64,000 bases of DNA, taken from Lepidurus packardi (taxonomy: Eukaryota; Arthropoda; Branchiopoda; Notostraca; Triopsidae). The notes beneath the pieces were generated by a model that was not told where the DNA came from, ran no database searches, and saw nothing but the letters and a program-made list of their open reading frames with translations. Shown here piece by piece: positions 12,501 through 26,235 of this stretch (within the stretch, counting starts at the first letter, position 1; every line of letters starts with the position of its first letter). The stretch covers positions 1 through 64,000 of the forward strand of contig JAKZAN010000234.1 in the NCBI GenBank assembly GCA_023053545.1, written 5' to 3'. The position numbers were made by a program, and so were the translations under genes.

Positions 12501-15500
12501 AGAGAAACTGAAACTCATGTCATACATCATTGAAGTTTTAATGTTGGAGTCCGCACTTGAACTTGTAATATGGGGTCCTGAAGTGATGGAACTAGTCATT
12601 TCGATTGAAGTTGCTGAGTAGGCACTGAAGTCCGGTTGTGACACGCTACCAACAGCGTGGCGAGCATAGTTTCTATAGATTCCCAGGAAAACACTGCGGG
12701 CATTATTATTGAGGTAGCTGAGATACTGGTAGGGATAGGGATTGACAGTATTGCTGATGTACAAGTAGGTAGTGGTCACTGACAATGAATTAGGAGTGTT
12801 CAGAACCATAGTTTTTGTGAAGGGGTTGATCCACAGGGGACTGAATGTCTGAGACTGACCAGAAATAGAAACAGAGGAGAAGCTGGTACTCAGACAGCAA
12901 TTGATACCTCCGGTAATCTTGACAACGGTTTTTTCAGAAACAGAGGCTGATGACGCATACGGCCAAGTGAAGGATAGATAATGGGATTCTGTTGCACCAT
13001 ACAATGAAGAGGGTCTATTGTAGTTCAATGAAGGAACAGAGGGAGTAACAATGTTCACACCGTCAGAGAAGTATATTTCCGGGTAAAAGCCCTGATACCT
13101 GATTTTGTTAGATTTGTCATTAAGCGACAGCTCGAGGTTAATAGGGACAGTAAAGAGTGTTTGGATTGAAGGATTAGTGAACCCATCAAAAGATAATGCG
13201 AAAACCGTTCCGATAGAGAAGGATGCGATGTTGGATATCCTCACGTAGAGAGGAGTATCGGTACCGATGCCGGACGTAGTGCCGATACATTTTGGTATTC
13301 TTCCACTTTGGGCGTTCATGCTGAGATAGCAAGGGATGGTTTGTCCATTGCTGATCTGGAAGTTACTGAGACCAAGCTGGTCGAACTTGAGTTAGAAGTA
13401 CGAATTGGAAGGACCAGCAACATTCGAGGTAAACTGCAGATAAAGAGAGTTCTAGACGCCTGCTTCTCTGGTCAGGATATACATCTTGTTGATGGTGAAA
13501 GGACTAGTTTGTTGGAACTTCATTACATAGAAGCGGTCATTAAATTCTAGTATAGGGCTCGAATCGATCTGAGAGACAGTCGTAACCTGCATGAAATATT
13601 GGGATGTTGTTGGAGCGGGGAACATCAGACTAGCTGAATTATCGATTTTGTAGATAACAATCTCGTAGTAGTAGCTGGGGTTCATGTTGTAGCCTCGGAT
13701 CGGCTTCACGAGAATGGCTGCTCTGCTCCAATAAGATGTGTACTCACATTCCACCTGCCATTAGTCATAGCTACCTTTGTTCGTCCTGGGATATTCCCGG
13801 ACCAGACAGTAGTAAGAAGCTCCTGAAATGACTCCTGATGAAGGGAAGTAAACTACGATACCCGAACTGTTGGTGGGTGTATTGTAGTTATAGACGTATT
13901 GATAGTTGCTGTTCAGGATGACTCGGATCGGGGACATTGAGGTGCTGTATTCTTTGTAGTACATAGGCCGCAAAGTCACATAACTGGGCCGGAGGATGGT
14001 TGTGTAGCCTGTGATATAGTTGGAGAAACTACTGCTGGTTTGGATCACTTGAGAGTAGTCGGAGCCGCTCCTATACTTGTCGTAGAGGATAAAAGTATAA
14101 CTGAGAGTGCTTGGAACGGAGGCGATGCTCACAGCCATGTAAAGGGTTCCGGAAGAGGTAACATCGTATTTGGATTTTATTGTTACAACGTTTCCAGAAA
14201 TTGTGCAGAATAGAACGTGGTTGACGACCGAAGTCTGGTCTGTAAACCATGCAGAGCACCCGAGGATACTCGACCCTGACAAAGTCCAAGTGGCGTATGA
14301 ACCCTTATTCACGCCAGTCGACTTCTCTCCGTAGAAGGTGTAACCACTCATCGAGACTGAGAAAACTTGAGAATGGTTGAGGGATGCCAAGTTAGAAGAG
14401 TACATAGGAAAGGTTGAGGAAACTGATGTTGGTGAAGCTGCGAAGTAGGTATAACTACGTCCAGGACTTGTCCAAGCCCAATAGCGGCCATAGGTATGCT
14501 CAGTAATGGCTCCGTAAAAAACAAAGTTGGATGAAGAAAACTCTCTAAATAGTGGCATGGTGGCAGATCCTGGATTGAAAGTAACGTTCATGATATTGAA
14601 GCCAGAGTTCGTGTTAAGAGTAGCAACAATGTAATACATCTTGTTGACCAAAGAGTTGTAGACTCTGCAGTCAACAAAACTGGTGGAGCTACACCATGTT
14701 TGCAGAGGACGAGGGAAGGACAACGCGATATAAAGTGTGGGAGTGTTGAACCACCAGGAAGTGTTGAAGTTAAGATAGTACGGATCGACTGTGTTTCCAA
14801 CGTAAGTGGTGGAGTAAAGGTAGCTGGGCTCGTTCATCGAAATCCCATTATTGTTCCCTTCTGTCGTGAAGTAGATGATGTTGCTTGAAGTTCTTTTGTA
14901 GTAGGTATAGTAACTCTAGGGATACCTCCGCATATACCTCTAAGTCAAGAGATGGAAGTCGGCATTGATGTTGCCACTCGGCATCGTGAAACCAGGGAAG
15001 AAACACTTCATCGACTGAGATAGGGCTGCTGTCAGTTCTATGGTGATTGTTGGATTAGTGTTCCCATTCATGGGTAAGTTGCGATAGCAGCTCGCATCGG
15101 TATAGCTTGTAGCATAATTGGTTGAAACCGTAGACCCAACGATGCACTTACAGTCGATCTTGGCAGTGGTTTATGTGCTGTACGTTCGAGGGAAAGGATT
15201 GTTGTTGGTCCAACTCCCCCCCGAAAGCTCCACAAGGATATAATAGCTGGAAGTAATGGCAATACTGAAGGTGTTCATCTGCACAAAGAATTCTGTTTCT
15301 TGACCTCTAGTTGTGGATACCACTCCGATAGAAGCGCTGGACATGAAGGAAGCAGTCTGAGAATACTGGGTTCCACTTCCTATACTGCTGAGAGCATAGT
15401 TTTTCCAATATCTATATCTCGTAATTGGGGGACAGCAGTAGTTTATGCATGAAGCGTTGCTGCAGCTCCAGCTATTATAACAACTCGGGGTGGCCCATGT

Positions 15501-18500
15501 ATCATAGAAACAACGATACTGATATGAGCCACAGTCATGGGTACCATTGTTGTAACAACTACAAGTGGCGTTACAATTACAATCATGCGCATTCGTTATG
15601 CGCACAAAGTATTGAATGTTCATATGAGCATATAATGCTGAGTACTGTCTACCAGTAGCACCAGTGATTGAGGAGCCAAAGTTGATAGTGAAGGTAACAG
15701 CAGTTCCTCCACTCCAGGCCAGGTCAGCAGTTCTAGATAGTACGATAGAGCTTCCAGATGTAGAGCATGAGTATGAAGCATGGGTAGAACTCGAGCAAGA
15801 AGTAGGGAATGAAAGCCTCTAGACATAGAATCTAAAGTGGTGTCTATGAATAAGGTCTGGATTGATCGTGCTTGAAGGAACCACAGAGAAAGTGATACTG
15901 TTGCTGGACAGAGATGTTATGATAACATAGCCTCCAATCATATAATTCAAGCCTCCCCCGCCGAAGGTTTGGGTTGGTGTAAGCGACAAATCTCCCGGGA
16001 AGGTGTAACAGTCGTTATAATCACTCTAACTCATTACTTCTACGGAGCTATAGGTGTAGCTGGGCGTCTGGGACTTGAAAATCGGCCAATGTTCCTGAGC
16101 CTCCGAAGAATCCCAAGCAAGAGCATTAGCGTATAGCCTAACCATCACTCTAGTGCTTGAAGCAGCATTGATATTAGCCTGGAAGTAGACACCGAGGATA
16201 TTTCCGCTGAAAGCATTAAAGTTCGTAATTCTAAAGTAATAGTTGCCCCCAACAGCTACCATGGCACATGATCCGTAACTTAAAGGATCTGTACTAGTAA
16301 TGCCGCTATGAACGTCACATAAACCATTAGCACTTGAGAATAGTGGATTCTGATAGAATTGAATGGTGAGAATGAGACTTGCAGGATCTGTGGTTTTGAA
16401 ACTCACATAGTTGTTGTAGTTCGTGATGTCCAGTTCAAGGTACTGCCAAGAGTTTTGCCCTAGGGATCGAGTATCGGAGTCCAGGTAACTAATGGAGACA
16501 CTTCGGAAGTTGTAGGACTTGGAGCTCATCCAGTTTGCGTAGTTGACACTGAGGGTCAGAGTGCCCATAGTTTTATCTGCGAAGAAAACATGGAGTTTGT
16601 GCTGATTGTAGCGGAACGTGCTCTGTCTCAAAAATCCAAATTGGAAGGAAGTACCCGAATTGGTCCAACCAGTAATCTTTTTCAGGACAAAGAGAACCCT
16701 GTTGTCCTGGGCATAATTGATGATGAAGTAGTCTGTGGCATAAGTTGAGCTTGGGGTGTAATCGCAAATCGTGCCCAGCGAATTGGTAGTGGTTGCGAGA
16801 GTCCATTCCAATAGGACGTACCCGCCAGAGTTGATAACCCAAGGCGTATACACATCATAGAGTGTATTTTCCATGTAGAGTGCCTTATTGGCGGTGGTTG
16901 AGTCATCTGTCGATTTTGCGTAGAAAGTGATGTTATCTGGAACAGTCAGGTAGTTGCGAGGGAAAGACCATGTTCCCATAATTTAGGAGTTGAAAATGTT
17001 GGGGGCCGATCCCGATCCGAACGCCTTGATAGTGAATGAGGGATAGACTCCTTGGATGTCTGGATTAGAGATAAGTAGCCTAAGAAGAAGAGTGTTTCCG
17101 CTCTGTAGGGCGAAGTTACTCACATAGATTCTGGTGGGAGTGCCAAAAGCAGTATTATCGCCCACAACATAGAAGCAGGATACAGCCAATCCAAAGCCCA
17201 CGGAACACGGATAGTTGCTGCCAGTAGGCAGGCTCAAAAGGACGGGGTTAGAATAGATAAGCATTTAGTCTTGATCGATGACAGGGATCTCAATTACAAG
17301 GCCAGCCACATCGTTTCTACTGAACTGGATATTGAATTCCAAATAGTTCAAGGAGTTGGTTACGGCTGATCCCACAAATAGTGTAGCGCTGGTGATACCA
17401 AAGTGAGGATAGGTTGCCAATCCTGATGGTATTTTGTAGTAGGGATGGAAAGGTTAGGACTCGATATAGTAAGAGCTTCCTCCGTACGGATAGAAAGAGA
17501 TGCCAACCTCTTCTCGACCTGTACCGACTGCGTTATAGTAAAATCCGTCGTGCTGATCATCCAATGGGTCCAATACTGTGAACTTGACAGAGGTTTCATC
17601 GTTGATATTGATAGGTTGCTTAAATTGCATGGTTATGTTGGCTCCGCTGATATAACACTGCTGGATGCGGTAGCCATTTAGATAGCAGGCAGGGAAGTAT
17701 CTAAGCATGTCATAACTGCTCGAGACGGAAGTGTAAGAATAGCTGGATCCAAAGGTGAGAGTGATTGAGTGGAAGTTGGCACTCGTGCTCAAATTCGAGA
17801 AAGAGCTGATTTTCTTGAACTTGAATTCGAATGGGCTGCGCTTGCTGCTTGCTGCACTACTACTTGGTAAGAACTCATCGAAGTAAAGACGATGGGGGAC
17901 TTCTACGTACGTATGGACTGAGTTGGATGACGAATAACTTATCAAGGTTGATGGTAGACCGCTCTTATGGCGGAAGTAAACATTGTTTAAACTGCTTCTC
18001 AGTAGCACTGGAGTTGTTGAACTGATCCAAGCATACATGCGGACTTCAAAGTAGTTAGCATAGACTGATAAATATTGTTTTGGGTTTTTGATGGCGAAGT
18101 TTCTTGTTTGGATAGACAGCAGGGTGCCAGTGGTATAGGAACCACTGGCGACAGTGACCCAGATAACACGGTTCGATGTATCGATTTCGCATTTGGTCAC
18201 CTCGAATCCTGAGTTGATACCCTCCATGCACTCAGTTCCTGCGAAACCATAGTCGGACTGAGTGCTGAGAGGGAACAGAATGGCAAAGACTCGAACATAA
18301 CTCATGCTTGCACTGGTACCTCCATTGACGTAGATAAAGTCGAACTGATAGTCTTCGCTCATTCCAGCAAGTTGGTTCCCGTTGATGGCTGTGATCGTGA
18401 ATGAAGGTGTTAGCCATTAGGCTGGACTCATAGTAGGATAAGTATCTTTGTGGGTAATCTTTTCAGAGATAGCCAAAGATTGATAGCTCGCATAGGCGAC

Positions 18501-21500
18501 GATCGTGAGTTCATTGGAGTTTAGCGTCCAATAGGGAGTGTAGATGTTGCCCTGGATTCTAGAGTTGGGTGCGGTACTGCCGCTGGCAACAAAGTTGAGG
18601 GAGGTTGCGCCAACTCTGAGGATGTAGGTCATGCAAGTCCTCAAAATAATCAAATCTCCTGAATTAGAATAGCCAGAGTTGTAGTTGAATTTAGTAGTTT
18701 TGATATCTGAGTTACGAGGATCGATATTCATCTTGAGAATATAGAAGTCGCCTGAGGTCATGGCCATGGTATTACGGGTTGTAAATGTCATATCGATGTT
18801 AGCTGTCTCGAAAAAAGCACTACTAAGGGCGAAGTTGCCATTGTCGAGAATTGGGGGAGTCACGGTAACTATGAGTTTGACAGCATTTTCCAACAAGTTC
18901 CAGTTATTCTTCCGAAGATTGCTGATATCATAGGAGTAGACCGTGACAGGGACACTGAGGGACCTGGAGACGGTGGGATTCTTGACCCAAAATCCGAACT
19001 TCAATACTTTGCTGGTTGTAATTGAGGACGCAAAGTTAGAGCACACAATCTTGACTGGAACATTATTTGAGCGCTGACCTGGATAAACTTTACAACTCAT
19101 CGAGGTGAGGGTGACATCACTGTTGTAGATATCATACACCAAATCCGAATAGTCGGCGTACCCCATTCCGAGGTCTTCGTCGAACAGATTCACGTTGTCG
19201 AGGGTGATAGTTGGGAACTCGATCACGATCTGATGATTGACCGAAATAGTGCTAGAAGGAGTAAGTTCGACCATTATTAGATTAGACTCTCCTGGGATGG
19301 TCACAGTAGAGATGAAGTTCAGAGTATTGAACGAAGATCCGTAGGACTCAACGTAAAAGGACTGAATATATTCAGTACCGCTTCCGCTGGTCGACTTGGA
19401 GCGATACTCAACTTTATAAGCGCCTGCGGTGGTCGGGAAGGGGATACCTTCTGCCCCATTGTTGTTTTGAGAAGTGAGAATGATTTCGTAGTCAGTATTG
19501 GCAGCAATGTTTTCGTAGGTTTAGATCGTGTAGGTGAAGTAAGCAGTGTACGTCCCAGTGGATACCTCGCAACCTAGTTTCTATCCACTAGATCTCACTG
19601 TGACGATACAGACTGGGTTTGAAGCCAAGCCGAACCCTCCTGTGGTGCCATAAGAGTTCTGTCTGAAAAGGTTGATTATTATATTTCCGTTGAACCCATA
19701 AATAATTACAGGGGAGTTGAAGACTAATTTGAGAGGACCTATATATCCAGCAGCAGCCCTCATAGGTCCAGACTAGATCATCGGGGATTCTTGGTCCAGG
19801 GACCAGCTATTAGTCGTGACATTAATTAGGAAGTTGGTGGACATGTAGTCTATGATTCGGCTATTAACAAAGGTATTGGTGCTGTGATCAGAAGAGTAGG
19901 TCACAATCTGGCCAGTCCCTAAGTTAGTAACTGATGCTGTAGGCAAGTCGATGACTCCGGATATGATCACATTGGAGCTCGCAGCCAGAGTATCGAATCC
20001 CGTGATTATCCACGAGTAGCTGTTTTGAACATAGCAACCCACTTCACCTTGGTTATTTGTAATAGCTTTTCCTGAGTTATAACCTTTAAGGGCGGAACCG
20101 AGCGTCACGGCAGATCGACAGTGGGGTTTTATGGAAGGCACAGTTGTAGCATTATTAGGGAATCGAATCTCAATCGCTCCTCCTGTCGCGATTATGCGGC
20201 TGGTGGTGAAACCTATAAGCACCTCAACTCCAGTTCTACCGATGTTTAGCTTTTCCTGTCTTCCGACAACGGAAAAGGTGAATCCTGATAAGGACCCTTG
20301 GAGTTCAAGCCAGCGATTGACAGTGATGGTATAAGTAACAGTAGATGCCCATCTAGTGCTCAGGAAGTTGTAACATTTGTAAGTGGTGGCAGTTCGTGAT
20401 AGAGAAGTGGGAAGTGTTTGGATGCGGGGATAGATTGGCGTTAAAGTTTTGTTTCCGATGTTGATTGCTAGCCAGTTGATAGTCGGGAAGACAATGCAAT
20501 TGACATAGAAACCCGATAGGCAGTTGTCCACTGGGGTGGCGGTCAGTTGGAAGGCTGGGTCCATGTCGATGATAAACCAATCTCCAGTGCTATATCCTGT
20601 GTTGCTGTATGGCTGGTGGACTATGAACTTGTTGGCGTCTCCGACTCTCGAACCTGACTGGAACATGGTTGTCGAGGAGTTGAACTCGTTGTAAGTGGAT
20701 ATGGAAGCCGATCTCATGTCGAAGAACATATTGTAGGGTGTCTAGTAGATAGGGGTCTGGGTGTTTGTGGATGGGTTTAGTGAGTTTATTTTGAGCACGA
20801 AGTTCACATCGACTACGATACTTCCAGGGTTCTTTATCTTACCAAGCACGATCTGCATGTATGAGTTAGCTGGCATGGCCTGGAAGTTGATTATCTAGAC
20901 ATACACTGGTGTTGGGCTCTACAAAGACTCAATCAGTCTGCATTACAAGCTTTTGCCGGCCAAGGGCTGTACGAATCCCGAACCACTATTAAACCAGCAT
21001 GGTAGGAGCGTACCAGTGCCGGTGGAGAAGCCCAATTTACTGTCGAACACAGCTGCAGAGTTCGCATCAGCTGTCGGGAATCCAATATAAAGTCTTCCTG
21101 CAGCAGACCCATCATTGTAAGCAGGAACCGCTGTTGATCCAGTTTGGATGTTAACAGTCATTATGTTGTGCAGATTGGCATCGCGGTGCGCAAAGGTCAC
21201 ATTGAATACGTTGACATCGGCAGGCATGATATCGAAATAATACTCTCCCTTTTCCATGGTAGTGCTTGAAGAGTTTCTAACTTCTAGGGTTGCTTTGTAT
21301 CTTCCAGCGGTAGTTGGATAGTAGAAACCATTTACAGGTTCCAGATACTCGGTTGTAATATTGAGAGTCGTGTTCGAGGTAGATAACACTCCTCCCACAT
21401 TGATAATCGTAATCACGAGAGGGTTCAATGTGTAAGTGCACGGGCGTCTTGTTCCTCCAATTCTGCAGCTGAGAGGCAAGCTAAGAGCGTTAGTATAGGG

Positions 21501-24500
21501 ATAAAATGTGTTGGGCAGCGTAACGATAAGGGAGTATCCGTAGCTGACAGTATAGGAATCTTGCACAGCGAAATAGAACTCGAGGGGACCGAAGTAGTTG
21601 TTGCGGATTCTTTGCTAGAGAATCTGGGGATTATCAAATTTAAAGTTGGTCATGGTTTTGAGGTTGTTGTTAGTTATGGGAGTCCCGGTTATTGCCTTGT
21701 TGAGGATTTGGTCAACTAATGAACTACCACTGTAGTAAGTTCTGATGCTAATGGTCGGGCTGATTGTAGAAGCAGTTGTACTCGAGCTCAAGGTCACTCT
21801 CACTGAAAAGGTGGAAGCCGAAGGTGCAGCGGCGAGGTTACTCAATGTTAACATGTTACTCGTAGTCATTTCGCACAGAATACCTCTACTGTCGAATGCC
21901 TGTACCGAAGAAGTCACAACGCAATAAGAAGTATCGAATGAGAACACGTTATCGAAAGTAATAGTAAGATAACTGGTCGATGCAGGCAGAGGGTTGATAG
22001 TGGTAAAAGATACCAGATAGTACTGTTTGACGTTAGGGTAGAACTGAGTGGTGCCGACCTCAAGAGTAGGGTCAAAGGAAAAAGCCACTGTCGAAAGTGT
22101 TTGGGGATTGATCGTGACTGCAAACTCCTCTTTTTTATAGCAATAGTTGCTTTGATACGATCGGACTCTAAAGTAGAAGGTCCCTGAATAGGGTGGAGTT
22201 ACAATAGCTGGGAAAGAAAGAGTAGCGCTAGTACTAACACTGCTCTGAGTAGTCATGTAGATATACTGCACAGGCATGTTGAACCGAGAGCAGAAATGGG
22301 ATCCACAGCTAAATTTGGATAGTCTACCAATATCTGGGAAAGCAGTCTGGTCGATTTCAAGAATAATATAAGCAGGGTTACTGACACCCGGGTTCCAGGG
22401 ACCAAGAGTGAATGTGGTATTGGTATTGGGGACAGCGCTGGTAAAGGAGTTGGTGATGCTGACACTGTTATAGCTTGGTGTCCAGTAGTAACTGTTGTAG
22501 CTCGGGTAGGAATATGTCTGGGTGTAAAGGGTCACATAGGGGCTGCGCATTCCCCAAGTTTCTTCGATTATTGTGAATTCCAGCTTCCCAGAAGGAAAGC
22601 CACTATTGCTATTATGTTTGATGTTTGGGATTTCGATTGTAAGCAGACTATTGGCAGGAAGAGTTGCATACCCATACACGTTAATATAAGACCCAGGCGA
22701 TCCTTTCTCTAAGGCGTATGGGCCTGATTTCCAGGTTACCAGATCGCATCTCACGTAAGGAACAGCCGATAGATTCACACCAGTCATCAGACAAGGGAAA
22801 TCCTGATAGACCTGATTGCTGGAATACCCCATTGCGGAGTCCCAAATACTGCTCTCAACGAACTATATTCTGAAAAGATGGACGAAGCCATTGGCAGCCA
22901 GAATAATATTGGGGGTCGTAACAGTACAGACCAGATGCGAGTACTCATATGTCAAGGTGTGGGGATAAGAGCAAGAAAAACTTGAGATAGGAACGGCGTC
23001 AGGGATCCACTCAGTGAACAACACCTCAGTCGGAATGCTGGGGTCTTTCCAACTGGCGTAGAACTGGATATGGAACAGATATCTTTTGACAAGAGTATCG
23101 ATGGTAATGCCCTGGTAGGAAGGTGCGATATATCCCTCAGTTGTGATCATGATGGGGATTTATGAAGACTGGAAGTTGAAGTCGACAGGAGTAAAAATAA
23201 CGATAGTGGTCTGCAGGGGGTTTGACACATCATAGGTGCAGTTGGTTGCAGGAATATCACCGTAGAAGTAACACTTGGGTACTCCGTTGATATTAGCAGG
23301 GGGCAGCGGGATCTGGGGGTAGATATTGATCACGATCTTTCCATAGGTCAGCACGTTCGTAGCCGGCAGATTATACAGAAGCCCCAGCACGATTTCCAGG
23401 GGACCAGTCATTCCGACTGGGAGTTTTACTGGCTGACGAACAGGGTGCATTCGAAGTTCCTTGATGTAGCCAGTAGTCGCATTAATTACGACATTCTCAC
23501 TATATCGCTCGACGAGTCGTCCCCCAGATTTGTAAGCAGAAACGGTTATCACATAAGTGGCTGCGGTGAGAGGAGTCATAAGATCAAAATCAATGACGAC
23601 CTGGTTGCTGGAAAGGATCGAAGAGAAGTTGGAAAGAACTATTTTGCTAATACTCGCAGTCGTGGTGGCTTTAAGTGAGGCTGTTGCGCTTTTGTTGGAG
23701 ATGACGCCTCTATAGATGATGGACTTGTTGAGGAAGAAAGTCCAATTGCCGGTCCATTGAAATTCGATGTAGTCTCCAAACTCGAGGTTGACCTGGTGAT
23801 TGAGCAGGAAGGTATAGACAGCGGACGCGTTCCGGAAGTTGTTATTATACTTGATTGAAGTGTTGAGAGTCCTCTCGATAATGTTGGCAGTAGAAGTCGC
23901 GGCAATGGTTTCCTGAATGATAATGCCGTTAGCCTAAACTACTTGCACTTTGAAGGAAGTGGCTGCTGTAGCATACTGAGGGTTTATCACACCACTGATC
24001 AGCACTCGCATGGGAGCAACAGTAAAGGCCATATTGATGTTGAGACAGTCGTAGATGTTGCCACCAGGCAGGACCCTGGTGGGAACCACATAGTTAAAGA
24101 GTCCAGTAACATTGCACTGAATGGAACGAGAGGTAAATCCCGCAGGGAATATAAACCTGAGCGTAGAGTTGGCAGGGTAGGTAGTCGAAGGTGTGAAATT
24201 GAAGAACCAACTGGACCCTTGAGAAACGTATTGGTTGAAGGCATTGTTGACCAGACCGCCAGATGAACTCACTAAAAATAGATTGTAGGATAGATTTGAG
24301 GTATGCGGTTTAAAAGAAATAATTACCTGGTGTTTTGCTCAAAGGAGTCTGACCGAACTCTTCATTCATGGCGATCGCAATCTCATTGAACAACGTGGCG
24401 ATCGAGAACAGACTGGATACCGTGATGTCGGTGGGATTAGTGATTCCGTTTATGACTACTGACTGGTTGCCCGCAGTGATGGCACCAGTCATGATTGTGA

Positions 24501-24801
24501 ATGTGTTGACTCGGACCCAACACGGAGCCTGGGTATATTCTGGGTCAGAGCTACCCCGGAACAGACAATTAGTGAAAAGCGCCAGTTTTCGGGGATCGTA
24601 CTATTTGGGGAAATTGACACTGATGGCAGCAGAGTCGGCGATGTCGGTGTCGGTATGGAAGTAAAAGGCATAATTGGTCGTGGCTGACTGCGTAGTGTCA
24701 TAGGGGAAAATAGGGAAGGTGCCGAGAGGAGTGAGGGTCTGGGCGAGTCCCGCGATGACAAGGCAGGAGAGTATGGCGAACCACAGAAGAGGGTTGTGCA
24801 T
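3525..24801 (-). CDS. Giant secreted/surface repeat protein, about 7,073 aa
   Basis: Exon 1 is 24327-24801, a 55-nt GTAATT...TTTAG intron lies at 24272-24326, and exon 2 is 3525-24271. I followed the exon 2 frame through all the gaps between its long open stretches; every interruption checked is TAG or TAA, and the first TGA is at 3525-3527. The start (MHNPLLWFAILSCLVIAGLAQ) is a signal peptide. The rest is rich in Ser, Thr, Tyr, Asn and beta-type sequence with many Asn-X-Ser/Thr sites. A degenerate unit recurs, with a TFTFT-like strand, then GDYI.I.F and often a later Cys (GDYIMINLGNF, GDYVHLEFTTND, GDWFIIDMDPAF, YVAIKFPTDVF). The C-terminal 700 residues look fibronectin-III-like (GNTSYRVFITAEC). 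The end is basic (RRVKTK) with no membrane span or GPI signal. An extracellular coat, adhesion or pellicle role is inferred only. Confidence 0.9.
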
Positions 24802-25160
24802 GTAAGGGCAGGATCTCTTCAGGAGGAATATTGAATAAAATGGGTACTGAATAATTATAACTTGTGTGGTGGTTGAAGGAGGAATTTATGAGGGTTAGAG
24901 CATATGAAGCGTTGATTGGCTTATATAAGTATTTTTAGGACAGTCGTCGACTGGTTACAAATAATTCGGCACCCACTCCAGGCAATCGAGGAGACCACAG
25001 CCAACTCCTTCTGCATACAACAACATGTTATACATTATTCAAGCTGCTTCCTTTATAATATGTGCTGATCATATTGCTTCGTATAACCTTGGCCCTCGAT
25101 GCTTCCTTATGCTTGTCTTTTCACATAATCTATATTATATTCACGGCCCCTATCCACCAC
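24802..25160. other. Divergent promoter region
   Basis: This AT-rich stretch of about 360 bp separates the start of the giant gene (leftward) from the next gene (rightward). The rightward frame is open back to 25062, but that extension is hydrophobic and AT-driven, so the ATG at 25161 was preferred. No specific element can be named. Confidence 0.5.
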
Positions 25161-26048
25161 ATGCTCACTTCCCTCAAATCCTCAAGATCTCTGGTCACCC
25201 AACTCGTCTTCTTCACTTCTAAGTCTCGTAGACAGACCACCCCTCGGTTCATCCGCGACCCTCTCCTCGCCAAACACAACATGCCTCCCCCAGCCGCCCG
25301 GCAGCAGCAACTGGTGCCTGCTAGCACGCCCAACGCACATCTATACTGGAACCTTTCTGAATACAACAAAATTAATCGCCAGGCATACAACCTCCGCAGA
25401 CATAAAAAACTCGACATCACTCCCCTCTACAAGGATGGCCAGAAAGTGGTTCAAAGATAATTATCTGAAATAGTCAAAGAACTTGCGGATCGCAAACTGC
25501 TTCATAGCTCCCCCGCCCGAACCTTTACCAATTTCGTTGAGGTCTTCAAGCGATTTCCCGAGTCAGTAGAAGTCCACAGAGACATCTATCTATTCGCTCT
25601 GCGCTTCCTCAACGAGCAGATCAACAGTCTGAACTTTGAGCAGTTCTCGATGCTGTGTTATGTCCATAACGGTCTGAAGGTGTCCCCTACCGAGAAACTA
25701 GCCATGAACCTGTACTATCATCTGTTCACAGCCTACGTTAACCACATTGGTGACCAACCCACCCCAATCAATATGGAGAGACTCGCCAACACCTGCAGAT
25801 ACATATTCAGTGTTGAACAGAGCGGTGAGGTGAAGGAGCTGCTGTACAAGAAGAAAAGACCACTAAAGCTGTTCGAGGATCAAGATCCGCAATCGAAGTC
25901 ATTCGAAGAGATTATGGACACATTGCTGAGCAAGGAATACTTGGAAAAGTACGTGGGGGTAGCCGGAAAGGAAGCTGCGAAAAAGGTATCAAGTGGGTTC
26001 AAGAATGTCCCAGGCAAAGCTTACAACACGCTGTTGGCCCTGGTATGA
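25161..26048 (+). CDS. Hypothetical mitochondrially targeted protein
   Basis: A single exon of 295 codons, ending at TGA 26046-26048, with one sense TAA at 25458. The N-terminus (MLTSLKSSRSLVTQLVFFT) is basic, Ser/Thr-rich and lacks acidic residues, as in a mitochondrial presequence. The body is helical and soluble (HRDIYLFALRFLNEQINSL, then SKSFEEIMDTLLSKEYLEKY). This could be a ribosomal, assembly or RNA-processing factor of the mitochondrion, but no family was recognised and that is inference. A longer start at 25062 exists but adds a hydrophobic AT-rich stretch. Confidence 0.72.
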
Positions 26049-26235
26049 TAGTAGCCGTGTATAGAGGATGTGCATGTATGACACTTAAAATTGGAGAGAT
26101 TGAATCGGGTGCGAAGATTTTTAGAAAAGGAGGTCATTTCGGATGGGATTTGTGTCAATCTAAAAGATAAACGTATAAAGAGGTTTTTAAGAATTAACTG
26201 CCGAAATCTAGAGAGAATTTTGACCCGCCCAAACC

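Noticed and set aside
3525-24801. Dozens of separate 60-550 codon genes in this interval
   Set aside because: They all share one frame and are separated only by TAG/TAA; they are pieces of one gene.
24994-25160. Start of the mitochondrial-type protein at 25062
   Set aside because: The extra 33 residues are hydrophobic and AT-driven, whereas the ATG at 25161 begins a proper presequence.
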